A DNA stretch of 64,000 nucleotides from Alkalihalobacterium alkalinitrilicum (GCF_002019605.1 NZ_KV917368.1:1633958-1697957); one strand, 5' to 3'; positions 36,277 through 46,035 are shown, counted from the stretch's first letter. Made by a program: numbers and translations. Notes: generated by a model not told the origin, from the letters alone.

Positions 36277-37335
36277 TTAAACTAATGTTTTTAAATGAAC
36301 TTTTCCTATATACGGTTCCAATTCCTCTCCATTTCTAACTTTTTTCAAGAAAACTGGGTTAGAAATAAGGGGACGTCCGAACACAGCCACATCGATAATT
36401 TCTTTATTCAATGCATCCTCTGCTGTTTCAATATCAAGATCACCAACACCAAATATGAAACCATCCCAATATTTTCGAACAAGTTCGTACAAGTTCATGT
36501 TATTTTCTAATATTCTATTAAAATTTAATATTGAAGGGTGGATCATTTTTAGCCCAACTTCTTTAAAAGCCTCAATGAATGTTTCAACGGCTTTTTCTGG
36601 TTCTTCCCACATATAATCTACATTATCAACTTTATGTGCAGAAAAACGAACGAGCGTACGATCAACTCCAACCACATCGATTACTGCTGCAATGACTTCC
36701 TTCATAAACGTTAAGCGTTGGGAAAGGTCTCCACCGTAACGATCCGTGCGTGTATTCGTAATTTCTGAATTAAACTGATCAATTAAGTAACCGTGAGCAC
36801 CATGAATTTCAACACCATCAAAACCTGCTGAAATAGCATTTCTAGCAGCTTGCGAAAATTGCTTTATCACTTCTTGAATTTCTTCTGAAGACATTTCCTT
36901 GGGTTCATCATATGGCTTTTTCGACCGGGCTGCAATCCCTTCTGCTTTAATAGCTGAAGGTGCTTGAGGGGCTAGACCTCCCGTCATTCCTTTGTGACTA
37001 ATTCTCCCTACATGCCAAATTTGTGCAATGATCTTTCCACCTTCAGCATGAACAGCATCCGTTACTTTTTTCCATGCTTCAACTTGTGATTGTGTATACA
37101 ACCCTGAAACTCGTGGATACCCTTTTGCAAGAGGACTAATTATAATTCCTTCGGTAATGATTAGACCTATTCCATCGGCAGCACGTTTACGATAATACTC
37201 TACAACATCAGGACCCACTTCTCCAGTTTCATCATCAGCAAAACATCTCGTTAATGGTGCCATCGCTGTACGCGTGCGTAACTCCCATGCTCCAATTGTA
37301 ACTGGTTCAAATAGCTTTGTTGTGGTTTGGTTCAT
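36277..37335 (-). CDS. Old-yellow-enzyme-type NADH:flavin oxidoreductase
   Basis: A 352-residue TIM-barrel flavoprotein. FMN- and substrate-binding segments are RTRTAMAPLTRCFAD, IIAQIWHVGRISH, FDGVEIHGAHGYLIDQF with the His-x2-Tyr pair, and TRTDRYGGDLSQR. It resembles the N-ethylmaleimide/alkene reductase branch, reducing activated C=C bonds with NAD(P)H. The ribosome site is poor. A perfect 8-6-8 inverted repeat lies 26 bases upstream and suggests regulated expression. Confidence 0.9.
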   Translation of the reverse strand: MNQTTTKLFEPVTIGAWELRTRTAMAPLTRCFADDETGEVGPDVVEYYRKRAADGIGLIITEGIIISPLAKGYPRVSGLYTQSQVEAWKKVTDAVHAEGGKIIAQIWHVGRISHKGMTGGLAPQAPSAIKAEGIAARSKKPYDEPKEMSSEEIQEVIKQFSQAARNAISAGFDGVEIHGAHGYLIDQFNSEITNTRTDRYGGDLSQRLTFMKEVIAAVIDVVGVDRTLVRFSAHKVDNVDYMWEEPEKAVETFIEAFKEVGLKMIHPSILNFNRILENNMNLYELVRKYWDGFIFGVGDLDIETAEDALNKEIIDVAVFGRPLISNPVFLKKVRNGEELEPYIGKVHLKTLV

Positions 37336-37360
37336 AAAAATTTCAGCTTCTACTATTATT

Positions 37361-37382
37361 ATTTCTATTTTTGTATAGAAAT
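37361..37382. promoter_or_regulatory. Candidate operator of the flavin oxidoreductase gene
   Basis: ATTTCTAT-N6-ATAGAAAT, a perfect inverted repeat 26 bp before the start codon. No regulator gene is adjacent. Confidence 0.45.
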
Positions 37383-37525
37383 TCCTATTGATTGACTGAC
37401 AATGTGGCTCAAATTAAAAATAAAGTTATAAAATTCTGACTATTAATTAATTATCTATTTTCTTTTTGCTAAAGTCAAATATTAACCACACGTTTAATAA
37501 CAGACTTTATGTTATGATTTTTAGC

Positions 37526-37556
37526 CCAAAAAAGACTAACCATCTGGCTAGTCTTC
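37526..37556 (-). terminator. Terminator of the moeA-moaE-moaD-moeB operon
   Basis: AAGACTAGCCA / TGGTTAGTCTT stem on the reverse strand, followed by T6. Confidence 0.8.
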
Positions 37557-37568
37557 TTCATTAACAGT

Positions 37569-38579
37569 TTACATTCCAATATATTTAGTATAAGTGTTTT
37601 TCGCTTTACTTATGTCATCTGTGCCTTGTATTAAAACTCGTCCGTCAGTAAAGAGTACTAATCGAAGATCGTCAACTTCACAACGTACAAGAAATGGTGT
37701 TTTTTGCACGTCGCCAATTTTACTTAGACGAGATGCCCACTCATCAAGATCTCTCTCTTTTATACTTTTAGGGGAAATTTGGACAGTTTCTCTACCACAA
37801 AGAGATAAAAATTGATCTTCATTTTCGACATTTAATGAAGGATATACTTTCTCGCCACATGTTAAACAATCTGCTTTCGGTTTTGTCCATTTCATTTGAT
37901 GGTTCAAATTATGCCAAACATCGATGGACAGGAGGCTCTTTCGGATTGCATCTTTTTTACCGACCAGGAATTTCATAGCATCAATCGCTTGATAAGAGGC
38001 GACAATATCCACGATAGGAGCAATTACCCCCGATGTATCGCATGTTTCACTTGAACTGCCTTCATTAATAAAGCAGCGAAGACACGGTGTCTCTTCTGGA
38101 ATGAAAGTTGCCTGCATCCCTCTAGAACTAACTGCACCTCCATATACAAATGGTAGACCATTTTTATAACAATAATCATTTAATAAAAATCTCGTTTGAA
38201 AATTATCCGTTCCATCCAAAATCAGGTCTACACCCGATGCCAATTCATCGATGTTCATTGCGGTGACATCGGTCACGATTCCTTCAATTTTCACACTTGA
38301 ATTTACTTGTTGAAGCTTTCGTTGGGCTGCAACTGCTTTTGGTACACTTTCACTCGCATCCTTTTCATCAAATAACATTTGACGTTGGAGATTACTATAT
38401 TCAACATAATCACGATCGGCAAACCTTACGTACCCAACTCCTGCTCTTACCATATGATTAGCTAAAACTGTTCCAAGTGCTCCCATCCCAACGATTAGGA
38501 CCTTACTATCATGAAGCTTTTTTTGACCTTCTTCCCCAATATGGCTAAATAACATTTGTCTCGAATATCTCTGATCCAT
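37569..38579 (-). CDS. moeB: MoeB-type sulfur-carrier adenylyltransferase, copy 1
   Basis: A 336-residue ThiF/MoeB protein. ATP-binding loop is VLIVGMGALGTVLANHMVRAGVG, with DRDYVEYSNLQRQMLF and LDGTDNFQTRFLLNDYC. Zinc is held by CLRCF and CLTCGE pairs. A C-terminal extension of about 90 residues (LVLFTDGRVLIQGTDDISKA) is also present in copy 2. It adenylates the C-terminal Gly of MoaD. It is the last gene of the operon, two bases after moaD. Confidence 0.92.
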   Translation of the reverse strand: MDQRYSRQMLFSHIGEEGQKKLHDSKVLIVGMGALGTVLANHMVRAGVGYVRFADRDYVEYSNLQRQMLFDEKDASESVPKAVAAQRKLQQVNSSVKIEGIVTDVTAMNIDELASGVDLILDGTDNFQTRFLLNDYCYKNGLPFVYGGAVSSRGMQATFIPEETPCLRCFINEGSSSETCDTSGVIAPIVDIVASYQAIDAMKFLVGKKDAIRKSLLSIDVWHNLNHQMKWTKPKADCLTCGEKVYPSLNVENEDQFLSLCGRETVQISPKSIKERDLDEWASRLSKIGDVQKTPFLVRCEVDDLRLVLFTDGRVLIQGTDDISKAKNTYTKYIGM

Positions 38580-38581
38580 TT

Positions 38582-38821
38582 TTAACCTCCACTAACAGGA
38601 GGGATGAAGGCAACGGTGTCATTTGCTTTCAGTACCGTATTCTCATCCACAAGCTCTTCATTTACAGCAATCATCGAATTCTTTACATCATTTTCAATCA
38701 CTGGGAATTCTGCAATTATTTTTTTTCCTAGTGCTTCAATGTTAACATCTTGTAAGTCAAACTCTACTTCAGATTGACCAGTTTTTTCCGCAAGCCCTGC
38801 AAAGAATAGCACTTTAATCAT
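38582..38821 (-). CDS. moaD: MoaD, small subunit of molybdopterin synthase
   Basis: A 79-residue beta-grasp sulfur carrier: MIKVLFFAGLAEKTGQSEVE at the start and the essential C-terminal FIPPVSGG. Its ATG at 38821 overlaps the end of moaE by 8 bp and has GGAGGG upstream. A longer in-frame reading upstream is only antisense of moaE sequence in another frame and is not used. Partner of MoaE and substrate of MoeB. Confidence 0.93.
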   Translation of the reverse strand: MIKVLFFAGLAEKTGQSEVEFDLQDVNIEALGKKIIAEFPVIENDVKNSMIAVNEELVDENTVLKANDTVAFIPPVSGG

Positions 38822-39305
38822 AAGTAATTCCCTCCGGCTTTCCTGTTGGATAGGCGACCTGTTCTTTTTGATCCCCAATCCAAGCTTCTCCATCTTCCCA
38901 ATGTTCTTTTTTCCAAATTGGGACAATTTCCTTAATTCTTTCAATCGCATACCGTGAAGCTTCATAAGAATCAGCTCTATGTGGCGTCGAAACAGCCAAA
39001 ACCACAGCAACATCACTTATTTCAAGTCTACCAATTCGGTGTGTAATGGCTGTTCTCGCCTCAGGCCATTTTTGTTCGATTTCTTCACCGATTTGTGCCA
39101 ATTTCTTCTCAGCCATTGATACATATGCTTCATACTGTAAAAATAACGTCTTTTTTCCTTTTGTTAATTCTCTCACTGTGCCGATAAATGTATTAATAGC
39201 ACCAGCATGAGGATGAATTACCTTTCCTACTACTTCCTCTATATGAATAGGTTGATCTGTAATTGTAAAATTCTTCATTACGATCTTTTTCACTCCTTTA
39301 CTCAT
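38814..39305 (-). CDS. moaE: MoaE, large subunit of molybdopterin synthase
   Basis: A 163-residue protein (or 154 from the inner ATG 39278, which gives the usual MKNFTITDQPI start). Hallmarks: HPHAGAINTFIGTVRELTKGK, LQYEAYVSMAEKKL, ITHRIGRLEISDVAVVLAVSTPHR, IWKKEHWEDGEAWIG with the active-site Lys. It adds dithiolene sulfurs to precursor Z with MoaD. The first ATG overlaps the moeA stop (ATGA). Confidence 0.93.
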   Translation of the reverse strand: MSKGVKKIVMKNFTITDQPIHIEEVVGKVIHPHAGAINTFIGTVRELTKGKKTLFLQYEAYVSMAEKKLAQIGEEIEQKWPEARTAITHRIGRLEISDVAVVLAVSTPHRADSYEASRYAIERIKEIVPIWKKEHWEDGEAWIGDQKEQVAYPTGKPEGITYD

Positions 39306-40567
39306 TCATTTACTAAACCTTCTTCAAATCGTTCGAGCCACAAGATCGTTACATGTTCGCATTCATTTATTTTCTTTGTTCGAGCTGGTATGTATAATAA
39401 AACATTCGCTTCTATTAATGCAGAAATGATATCAGACTTGTCCCGTCCAACCGAAGATACATACACTTGGTGGCCGCGAACTTCCGCTTTTGCTCTCGTA
39501 AACCTGGCAAATGGGTTACCCATCGTGATGTCATGCTCAATGATAGCGCTAGAACGTGATAAATGCACCTTCGTAGCTCCTAATGCTGTTTTTAAAACAG
39601 GTCTTGCAAAAAGTTCAAATCCGACATAACATGCAGCTGGATTTCCTGAAAGACCGAAAATCCATTTATCCTTCCATGTTGCAACTGTAGTAACACTTCC
39701 AGGACGCATCGCAACTTTATTAAATAGTACTTTTGCATTCAATTCTTTTAAAATATCTTGAACAAAGTCAAAATCACCAACAGAAGCTCCCCCAGTTGTC
39801 ACTAAATAATCGACTTCTTCAAGTGCAGTTAAAACAGACTTATAACATAATTCGTATTCATCTGGTAGAATACCTAAATATTTAGGGATCGCTCCTAAGC
39901 TTTTAATTTGCCCTAATAACATATAAGAATTACTATTTCTGATTTTTCCTGAAACAAGTGGGGAATCGACAGGTAATAATTCCGTTCCTGTGACAAAAAC
40001 ACCAATGACAGGCTGTTTATATACTTTTACTTGTGCATAACCGAATGTAGCTAAAATCGACATTTCTCCTGCGGAAATACGCCGTCCTCTTTTTGCTAAT
40101 ACCGCATCTGCAGCAATATCTTCACCCCTCCGTGCGACATTAGTATTTTTTTCAATGGGCCGATTTACTTTAATCCACGTTTCCCCGTCTTTGATTTCTT
40201 CTATTGCTATTTCAAGTGCCACGACAGAATCTGCCCCTTTTGGCATTTGTGCGCCAGTCATAATTCGGATCGCTTCGCTTTCGTTTACTTTTCGATTTGG
40301 AGTATCTCCAGCGCCGATCCGATCAACAACTTTGAAATAAACAGGATTTTCAAATGAAGCGTTTACTGTTTCTTCAGATTTAATTGCAAACCCATCAAAG
40401 GAGGAACGATCAAAATGAGGCACTGGATGGTCTGCCACGATATCCTCAGCCAAATAACGCCCAACAGCATCACTTAAAGGTACCGTTTCTACCTCACCTT
40501 GTTTTGCGGATTGAACAATTTTGTGTATAGCCTCATCTACATCTATTGGTTTTCGTTCTTCAATCAT
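39302..40567 (-). CDS. moeA: MoeA molybdenum insertase, paralogue 1
   Basis: A 421-residue MoeA/gephyrin E-domain protein: HFDRSSFDGFAIKSEE, RIGAGDTPNRK, RIMTGAQMPKGADSVVALE, VFVTGTELLPVDSPLVSGKIRNSN, DYLVTTGGASVGDFDFV and FGLSGNPAACYVGFEL. It transfers molybdate (or tungstate) into the pterin dithiolene. AAGGAGAG precedes the ATG. First gene of a four-gene operon moeA-moaE-moaD-moeB, separated from moaA by 242 bp, in which I see no clear element. Confidence 0.9.
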   Translation of the reverse strand: MIEERKPIDVDEAIHKIVQSAKQGEVETVPLSDAVGRYLAEDIVADHPVPHFDRSSFDGFAIKSEETVNASFENPVYFKVVDRIGAGDTPNRKVNESEAIRIMTGAQMPKGADSVVALEIAIEEIKDGETWIKVNRPIEKNTNVARRGEDIAADAVLAKRGRRISAGEMSILATFGYAQVKVYKQPVIGVFVTGTELLPVDSPLVSGKIRNSNSYMLLGQIKSLGAIPKYLGILPDEYELCYKSVLTALEEVDYLVTTGGASVGDFDFVQDILKELNAKVLFNKVAMRPGSVTTVATWKDKWIFGLSGNPAACYVGFELFARPVLKTALGATKVHLSRSSAIIEHDITMGNPFARFTRAKAEVRGHQVYVSSVGRDKSDIISALIEANVLLYIPARTKKINECEHVTILWLERFEEGLVNE

Positions 40568-40809
40568 TACTTTCTCTCCTTATACTCCTAATTCATAGTT
40601 GATATGTACTTAATACTTTATCTTGTTCTACTGATAATTTAAAGCAAAACGACTAATATCTTTTAATGTCTAGAGCAGTAGCCATCTCTTTTAAAATATA
40701 CACGCTTACTATCTAACATTATACAACAAAAGCTGCCACAAAGGTTCAGTAGTGCGACCTATTGAGACAGCTCATTATACAGGAAGACAATTTATTTTAA
40801 AGACGAATA

Positions 40810-41835
40810 TTAACCACCAATATGAGACATCTCCACCTTTTGTCTCTTAAATCCAGGTGTCTCTTTCAATCTGATTTCAGAATAATGATCGTCTCTTAAA
40901 TTCCAGGTGTTGTGGAGTAGTTCTAATAATTCTTCATCACTTGCTCCCTTTCGAAGGGGCGTTTGTATATCTTTCCCAGACGAGGCAAATAAACACGTAT
41001 ATAAATGGCCTTCTGCCGATAATCTAGCCCTCGTACATGATGAACAAAAGGCTTGAGTAACTGAGGAGATAAAGCCCACTTCAGCGTCGTAGTCTTTGTA
41101 GCGATAACGTGTTGCCACTTCTCCATAATAATTAGGACCAATGACTTCTAACGGAGCTTCTTGATTGATTTGGCGAATAATTTCTTGACTAGGAACGACG
41201 TTTTCTAGCTTCCAGCCGTTCGTATTTCCGACATCCATAAACTCTATAAAGCGTAATATTATGCCTCTTTCTCTGAAATAGCTAGCCATTGGTAATATGT
41301 CTTTTTGATTCATCCCTTTTTGTACAACCATATTCACTTTTACTTTTAACCCTACCTCAAGCGCAGCTTCTATTCCATCAAGTACCGATTGTACGCTGTA
41401 ACCTCGTCCATTAATCTTCCTGAAACGCTCCTCATCTAAGCTATCTAGACTTACAGAAACTCTATGAAGACCAGCCTTTTTTAAGTTAGCCGCATGCTTT
41501 GGTAAAAGTGAAGCATTGGTCGTCATCGCAATATCTTTTATACCTTCAATATGAGAGAGTTTCCGAATAAGTTCGGCTAAATCCTTTCTCATTAAAGGCT
41601 CTCCACCCGTTATTCGTAGTTTTTCTACCCCTAAGTTCACAAAAAGATGAACTAATCTAGTAATCTCTTCAAATGTTAACAAACGTTCTTGAGGAAGAAA
41701 CTTGAAATCAGGGCCAAAGATTTCTGCAGGCATACAATAGTTGCACCGGAAATTACATTTATCAGTAACGGAAATTCTTAAATCTCGGAGGGGTCTTTTC
41801 TTTACATCTACTGTTTTTAACTTTAAGTTGTCCAT
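40810..41835 (-). CDS. moaA: MoaA, GTP 3',8-cyclase
   Basis: A 341-residue radical SAM enzyme. The first cluster motif is [10 protein letters not shown] (CX3CX2C). The second cluster is [18 protein letters not shown] near 265-282. The conserved GG ends the protein (MSHIGG). It makes 3',8-cyclo-GTP, the first step of pterin cofactor synthesis. The usual partner moaC is not in this window. It follows the MoeA fusion gene after 23 bases. Confidence 0.95.
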   Translation of the reverse strand: MDNLKLKTVDVKKRPLRDLRISVTDKCNFRCNYCMPAEIFGPDFKFLPQERLLTFEEITRLVHLFVNLGVEKLRITGGEPLMRKDLAELIRKLSHIEGIKDIAMTTNASLLPKHAANLKKAGLHRVSVSLDSLDEERFRKINGRGYSVQSVLDGIEAALEVGLKVKVNMVVQKGMNQKDILPMASYFRERGIILRFIEFMDVGNTNGWKLENVVPSQEIIRQINQEAPLEVIGPNYYGEVATRYRYKDYDAEVGFISSVTQAFCSSCTRARLSAEGHLYTCLFASSGKDIQTPLRKGASDEELLELLHNTWNLRDDHYSEIRLKETPGFKRQKVEMSHIGG

Positions 41836-41858
41836 AATCTACACACTCCTCCCTTAAG

Positions 41859-43781
41859 TTAATCATTATAATATATCACTTCTCCTGTTTGTTCCGTTTT
41901 ATAACCACCTAATACCTCTAACTCATCAGAAAATGGTTGCGATCGAATCATATCGACTAACATCTGCCCTTGATCACTTTCAAAAAAAGATTTACTCATT
42001 AATAAATCATAAGATTCATAGGCAACAGGAATAAAATCAAGCTGCAAAGCGTTCGCTGCAGCGTAAACTCCTAATCCAGCATCAGCCGAACCACTTTTTA
42101 CAGCAGCGGCAATACTAAGATGGGAGTACATCTCTCGATTGTACCCTTTAATCCTTTCTGACTCAATCAAAGCTTCTTTAAGGAGAAAATCAAAAAGCAA
42201 CCGTGTTCCAGCACCTCTTTGACGATTAACATACAAAATATCTTTTTCAATAATATCTTGAAGGGAATGGAGTTGCTTCGGGTTTCCTTTAGGTACTATC
42301 CAGCCTTGTTCCCGTTGTAAAAATTTAAGGAGAACAACACTTTCATTTTTCAAATACTGCTTTAAGAACGGAATATTATACTCTCCTGTTTCGCTATGCA
42401 ACAAGTGAATACCCGCTACATGTGCTTCTCCCTTTTTAATTGCCATAATCCCTGCCATACTGCCTATATGAGAGGAGATAATTTTCTTTGAAACATCTTG
42501 CGCTTTAATTAAAGTCGATAAGACGTCGATTGACAAGTCATGACTTCCAGAGAACAGAATTGCATGTTTTATTTCATCGATTGGTTTGTACAATTCAACT
42601 TCCACTTCATCTCCCTGTTCATATCCTAAGCTGTTACTCGGCACAACTAATAATCCATCTGCACGAACGAGTGACATCGTCACTCCTGCTCCTCGAGTTA
42701 ACGGATTGGCCATGAAACGACCGTTGACATAGCCGATATTGATACGAATAAAATCTTCAGATCCCATTGTTGATACAATTCTTCTACCTAATTGAACTTT
42801 CAATTTTTCTCTTCTCGGTACGGGAACTCCTAAATAACGACATATTAAAGGTTGTACAAACCATTCAAGTGTTAAATAAGCAGAAACTGGGTAACCCGGA
42901 AGTCCAACAACAATCGTATCCCTTACCTTTCCTAATACGACAGGTTTTCCAGGTCTTGTTGCTACACCATGGGTGAAAACTTCTCCTAGTTCAGCAATAA
43001 TATGAACGGTATAGTCCTCAGACCCCGCAGAAGAACCTGCATTAACTAAGACAATATCCGATTCTTCTACCGCATCCAGGATAGCTTTTTTTAGAAGTTC
43101 AGGGTCGTCTTTAGTAATTCCTTTCTTAACAGGGGCCCCTCCCCATTCCTCAACATAGCTTTGAAATACTGTACTATTAAAGTCAATAATGTCGCCACGT
43201 TTTACATCTACCGTAGGCTGAACTAACTCATCACCCGTTGGAATAATAGAAACAACTGGTTTTTTTACAACAGGAATACATAAAATACCCCCCGCAAGTA
43301 AAGCCCCTAAATCGACAGGTCGCAAGCGGTGCCCTTGTGGGAATAACATCTCTCCACTAACGACGTCTTCTCCAACGGGACGAATATGTTGCCACGGAGT
43401 AGCAGGCTCTATTATTTCAATCTTTCCTTCTCCTAACTCTTGGATATGCTCAATCATGATGACCGCATTATATGGTTCAGGGATTGGGTCCCCTGTATCG
43501 ACATAAACAAAATGAAGTTCTTCAACTAGTTGTAACGGTTGTTTTTCATGGGCACTATACGTGTCCTCCGCGTTAACGGCAATACCATCCATCGCTGATG
43601 CGTGGTAATGCGGCATCGAAAGATTTGCATAAATCGGTTCAGCGGTAATTCTCCCTCTAGCTTCAGCCGTCTCCACTAACTCTACTTCACGTTGAAATTG
43701 AAATTCATTAAATAATTGTTTTAATGCAATATCTCGTGGCTTATCTTCTAAATAAATCTTTCTCTTTAATAGTTCTCCCAT
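41859..43781 (-). CDS. MoeA fused to a C-terminal periplasmic-binding-protein-like domain (paralogue 2)
   Basis: A 640-residue fusion. Residues 1-405 are MoeA: SMPHYHASAMDGIAVN, VDTGDPIPEPYNAVIMIEH, IIPTGDELVQPTVDVKRGDIIDFN, VNAGSSAGSEDYT and VGLPGYPVSAYLTLEW. Residues about 410-640 form a substrate-binding-protein-like (LysR-effector/TupA-like) domain with FSGSHDLSIDVL, REQGWIVPKGNPK and NRQRGAGTRLLFD. That domain is clearly homologous to the sensor half of the regulator at 51537-52460. Such fusions occur in archaea and Firmicutes. Handling or sensing of an oxyanion is inferred. It lies in an operon with the third MoeA and moaA. Confidence 0.88.
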   Translation of the reverse strand: MGELLKRKIYLEDKPRDIALKQLFNEFQFQREVELVETAEARGRITAEPIYANLSMPHYHASAMDGIAVNAEDTYSAHEKQPLQLVEELHFVYVDTGDPIPEPYNAVIMIEHIQELGEGKIEIIEPATPWQHIRPVGEDVVSGEMLFPQGHRLRPVDLGALLAGGILCIPVVKKPVVSIIPTGDELVQPTVDVKRGDIIDFNSTVFQSYVEEWGGAPVKKGITKDDPELLKKAILDAVEESDIVLVNAGSSAGSEDYTVHIIAELGEVFTHGVATRPGKPVVLGKVRDTIVVGLPGYPVSAYLTLEWFVQPLICRYLGVPVPRREKLKVQLGRRIVSTMGSEDFIRINIGYVNGRFMANPLTRGAGVTMSLVRADGLLVVPSNSLGYEQGDEVEVELYKPIDEIKHAILFSGSHDLSIDVLSTLIKAQDVSKKIISSHIGSMAGIMAIKKGEAHVAGIHLLHSETGEYNIPFLKQYLKNESVVLLKFLQREQGWIVPKGNPKQLHSLQDIIEKDILYVNRQRGAGTRLLFDFLLKEALIESERIKGYNREMYSHLSIAAAVKSGSADAGLGVYAAANALQLDFIPVAYESYDLLMSKSFFESDQGQMLVDMIRSQPFSDELEVLGGYKTEQTGEVIYYND

Positions 43782-43793
43782 AGGACTGACCCC

Positions 43794-45026
43794 CTAACGA
43801 AATAAATAAACTGAAACGACTTCCCCTTTGCTAATTCCTTCTTTTTTTGAAGGGATTTCTACCATCCCATCACTTTGCACTAATGTGGATATTAAACCAG
43901 ATTTTCCAAGGACCGGGTAAGCCCACCATTGATTTTCCTTTTTCTCTAGTCTAACACGAATATAATCTGACCTTCCTGGACTTGAAGGAATATTTTGCGA
44001 GATATGCGCTTCCACCGTTTTTGGTCGTTCCTTTTCTTTGGAGCCATTTAATTGGATGATTATTTGTTCACCAAATAATGTATAAATTATGACCGCAGAC
44101 GCTGGATGACCAGGTAACCCTAAAACTGGTTTATGATAAGCCATCCCAAAAATTGTTGGTTTTCCTGGTTTAATTGATACTCCATTTACTAATATGCCTG
44201 GTTCGCCCAAAGCTTGGATCACTTCTGTTGTGAAATCTTTCGCACCAACAGAACTTCCTCCAGACATGACTAATAAATCAACTTCGTTATACATTTCTTT
44301 GGCTTTAGTGTAAAAAGATTCATAGTCATCAGCGACAATGCCACCGTTGATGATTTCTGCTCCCCATTCTTTTGTTAATGTGGCAATCGTTAATTGATTA
44401 ATATCTCTAACTTGTCCGATCTGTAAGTTCTCTGTATCATAAGGCATAATCTCATCACCTGAAGATAAATAACCTACTTTTACTTTGCGATAGACGCTAA
44501 CAAAAGTAATGCCTATGGCTCCTAAAATACCTAGCTCTTGTGATCTTAGCTTTGTTCCTTTTTTTAAGAGAATTTCACCTTCCTTGACATCTTCACCGAC
44601 TGAAATAATATTTTCGCCTGGAGCTACTTGCTTATATGTATTTAAAAGGCCATCCATGTCTTCACAATGCTCAATCATAATAATACTGTCACAGCCAGGG
44701 GGGATCATCCCACCAGTCGGGATGGACATTGCTTCTCCACCCCCTAACCGCATTTTAACTTCTTCTCCCATTTTGATTTCATATGTAACCGTTAAAAAGG
44801 ATGGCATTGACTCAGATGAACCATATGTATCTTTTGCATATACCGCATAACCATCTACTGTAGACCTGGCAAAAGCGGGAACATTTTCTTTGGAGACAAT
44901 GTCCTCTGCTAATATATATCCAAACGCATCCTGTAAAGATAAGGTAACAACTTCTTTAATAGGCTGAACCATATTTTTAATTATTTCTTTTGTTTCTTCA
45001 ACTGTTTTTACATCGTAAAACAACAT
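43794..45026 (-). CDS. MoeA/Glp-like molybdotransferase, paralogue 3
   Basis: A 410-residue MoeA protein: PAFARSTVDGYAVYAKDT, SIPTGGMIPPGCDSIIMIEH, GYLSSGDEIMPYDTENLQIGQVRDIN, DLLVMSGGSSVGAKDFT and LGLPGHPASAVIIY. This is the Glp subtype often linked to tungsten or AOR-type operons. Strong AGGAGG upstream. It is the first gene of the operon Glp - MoeA-PBP - moaA, divergent from the second moaD. Confidence 0.9.
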   Translation of the reverse strand: MLFYDVKTVEETKEIIKNMVQPIKEVVTLSLQDAFGYILAEDIVSKENVPAFARSTVDGYAVYAKDTYGSSESMPSFLTVTYEIKMGEEVKMRLGGGEAMSIPTGGMIPPGCDSIIMIEHCEDMDGLLNTYKQVAPGENIISVGEDVKEGEILLKKGTKLRSQELGILGAIGITFVSVYRKVKVGYLSSGDEIMPYDTENLQIGQVRDINQLTIATLTKEWGAEIINGGIVADDYESFYTKAKEMYNEVDLLVMSGGSSVGAKDFTTEVIQALGEPGILVNGVSIKPGKPTIFGMAYHKPVLGLPGHPASAVIIYTLFGEQIIIQLNGSKEKERPKTVEAHISQNIPSSPGRSDYIRVRLEKKENQWWAYPVLGKSGLISTLVQSDGMVEIPSKKEGISKGEVVSVYLFR

Positions 45027-45183
45027 CTATGTAACCTCCTCTGATGAAAAAAACCTTTTAATATTATTTCTCTATACTTCGTATTTTTCCCTGCCTTTAT
45101 TATAAAATTTAAAATTGCTGCAATTGTATTGAGTATTAATACAATTCATATGATAATAAAGAAAAAGGACAGAGGTGAAGACA

Positions 45184-45459
45184 TTGAATATAAAAGTATT
45201 TGCTAACTTTCGAGAAATTTGTGGAGGCAAGATCGTTTCGATGGAAGTTGTCGACGAAGAAACGATCTTAAATATCCTTAAACAATTAATCACCAAATTC
45301 CCCCAAATGCAGGAAGAACTTTTTACAGAAACTTTCGAGTTAAAACCGATGATTCACGTCTTTATTAACGGTAAGAATGTAATGTACTTAAATGGCCTTG
45401 ATACAAAAGTGTCCCAACAAGATACTGTCGCTCTTTTCCCTCCTGTAGCTGGGGGATAA
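45184..45459 (+). CDS. MoaD/ThiS-family sulfur carrier, copy 2 (AOR-linked)
   Basis: A 91-residue beta-grasp protein starting MNIKVFANFREICGGKIVSM and ending with VALFPPVAGG, so it keeps the C-terminal Gly-Gly needed for adenylation and thiocarboxylation. It is longer than MoaD copy 1 because of an insertion around LFTETFELKPM. I chose TTG 45184 with GAGGTG upstream; GTG 45175 lies within that site. It probably serves the AOR cofactor branch together with the second MoeB. Confidence 0.85.
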   Translation: MNIKVFANFREICGGKIVSMEVVDEETILNILKQLITKFPQMQEELFTETFELKPMIHVFINGKNVMYLNGLDTKVSQQDTVALFPPVAGG

Positions 45460-45467
45460 GGTCTGTT

Positions 45468-45737
45468 ATGTATAAAGAAAAGCTAGAAATAAGAGGCATT
45501 CATCGGCAAAATATACTAGAGTATTTGCGGCAATTAGGAGGAAAAGGAAAACTAGAATTAGAGGAAGACGTATTTACCACAGAACAGTGGAAATGTATTG
45601 TTTCTCCTGAAAAATTTATTCGCATGTTTCAATCAGATATTCCTATAGTGTTCGTCACGTTTTATTCCGAAGAAGAAGAGGCATTAACAGTGGTGCTACG
45701 ACGTTTTCGGTTGAAAACATTCAGAGCAGGTGGCTAA
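45468..45737 (+). CDS. Small protein next to MoaD, resembling the MoaD-related C-terminal domain
   Basis: An 89-residue protein starting MYKEKLEIRGIHRQNILEYL, with LEEDVFTTEQWKCIVSPEKF and a C-terminal RRFRLKTFRAGG. The pattern resembles the separate C-terminal domain that some thermophile MoaD-related proteins carry (DUF1952-like), here as its own gene eight bases after moaD2. It also ends in Gly-Gly. Function unknown. A role in the AOR cofactor is inferred from position. Confidence 0.65.
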   Translation: MYKEKLEIRGIHRQNILEYLRQLGGKGKLELEEDVFTTEQWKCIVSPEKFIRMFQSDIPIVFVTFYSEEEEALTVVLRRFRLKTFRAGG

Positions 45738-45791
45738 TTATATTACTAGAAAATAAAAAATGAGTGGGACAAAACTCAGTAAATAAAAAAT

Positions 45792-45835
45792 AGAGTGGTA
45801 CTTAGCCCAGTGAGTTAGGCAAGTACCACTCTTTA
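45792..45835 (+). terminator. Terminator of the moaD2 operon
   Basis: AGAGTGGTACTTAGCC pairs with GGCAAGTACCACTCT (one bulge), followed by a T run. Confidence 0.8.
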
Positions 45836-46035
45836 TTCTTAAATTCAATAATTTTAGAAACTTTAGTACGTTTTGCCCAATGGAAATACAAAAAAACGGC
45901 TACGAATGAAGAAGTCACCCACGGCCAATTAGCTGACCTTCTCATACATACCAGCCCCGCTGCGAAGTTCGTGCAGAATGCAAGGACTCATTCCAATTCC
46001 AAGTATATTTTTGACACAGCGGTGAAAAATCCAAC

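Noticed and set aside
38822-39016. N-terminal extension of MoaD
   Set aside because: It is an out-of-frame reading of moaE. The ATG at 38821 has a ribosome site and gives the normal 79-residue MoaD.
40568-40809. Moco riboswitch upstream of moeA
   Set aside because: I found no convincing multi-stem Moco element in this 242-bp gap, only a weak AGCTG/CAGCT hairpin.
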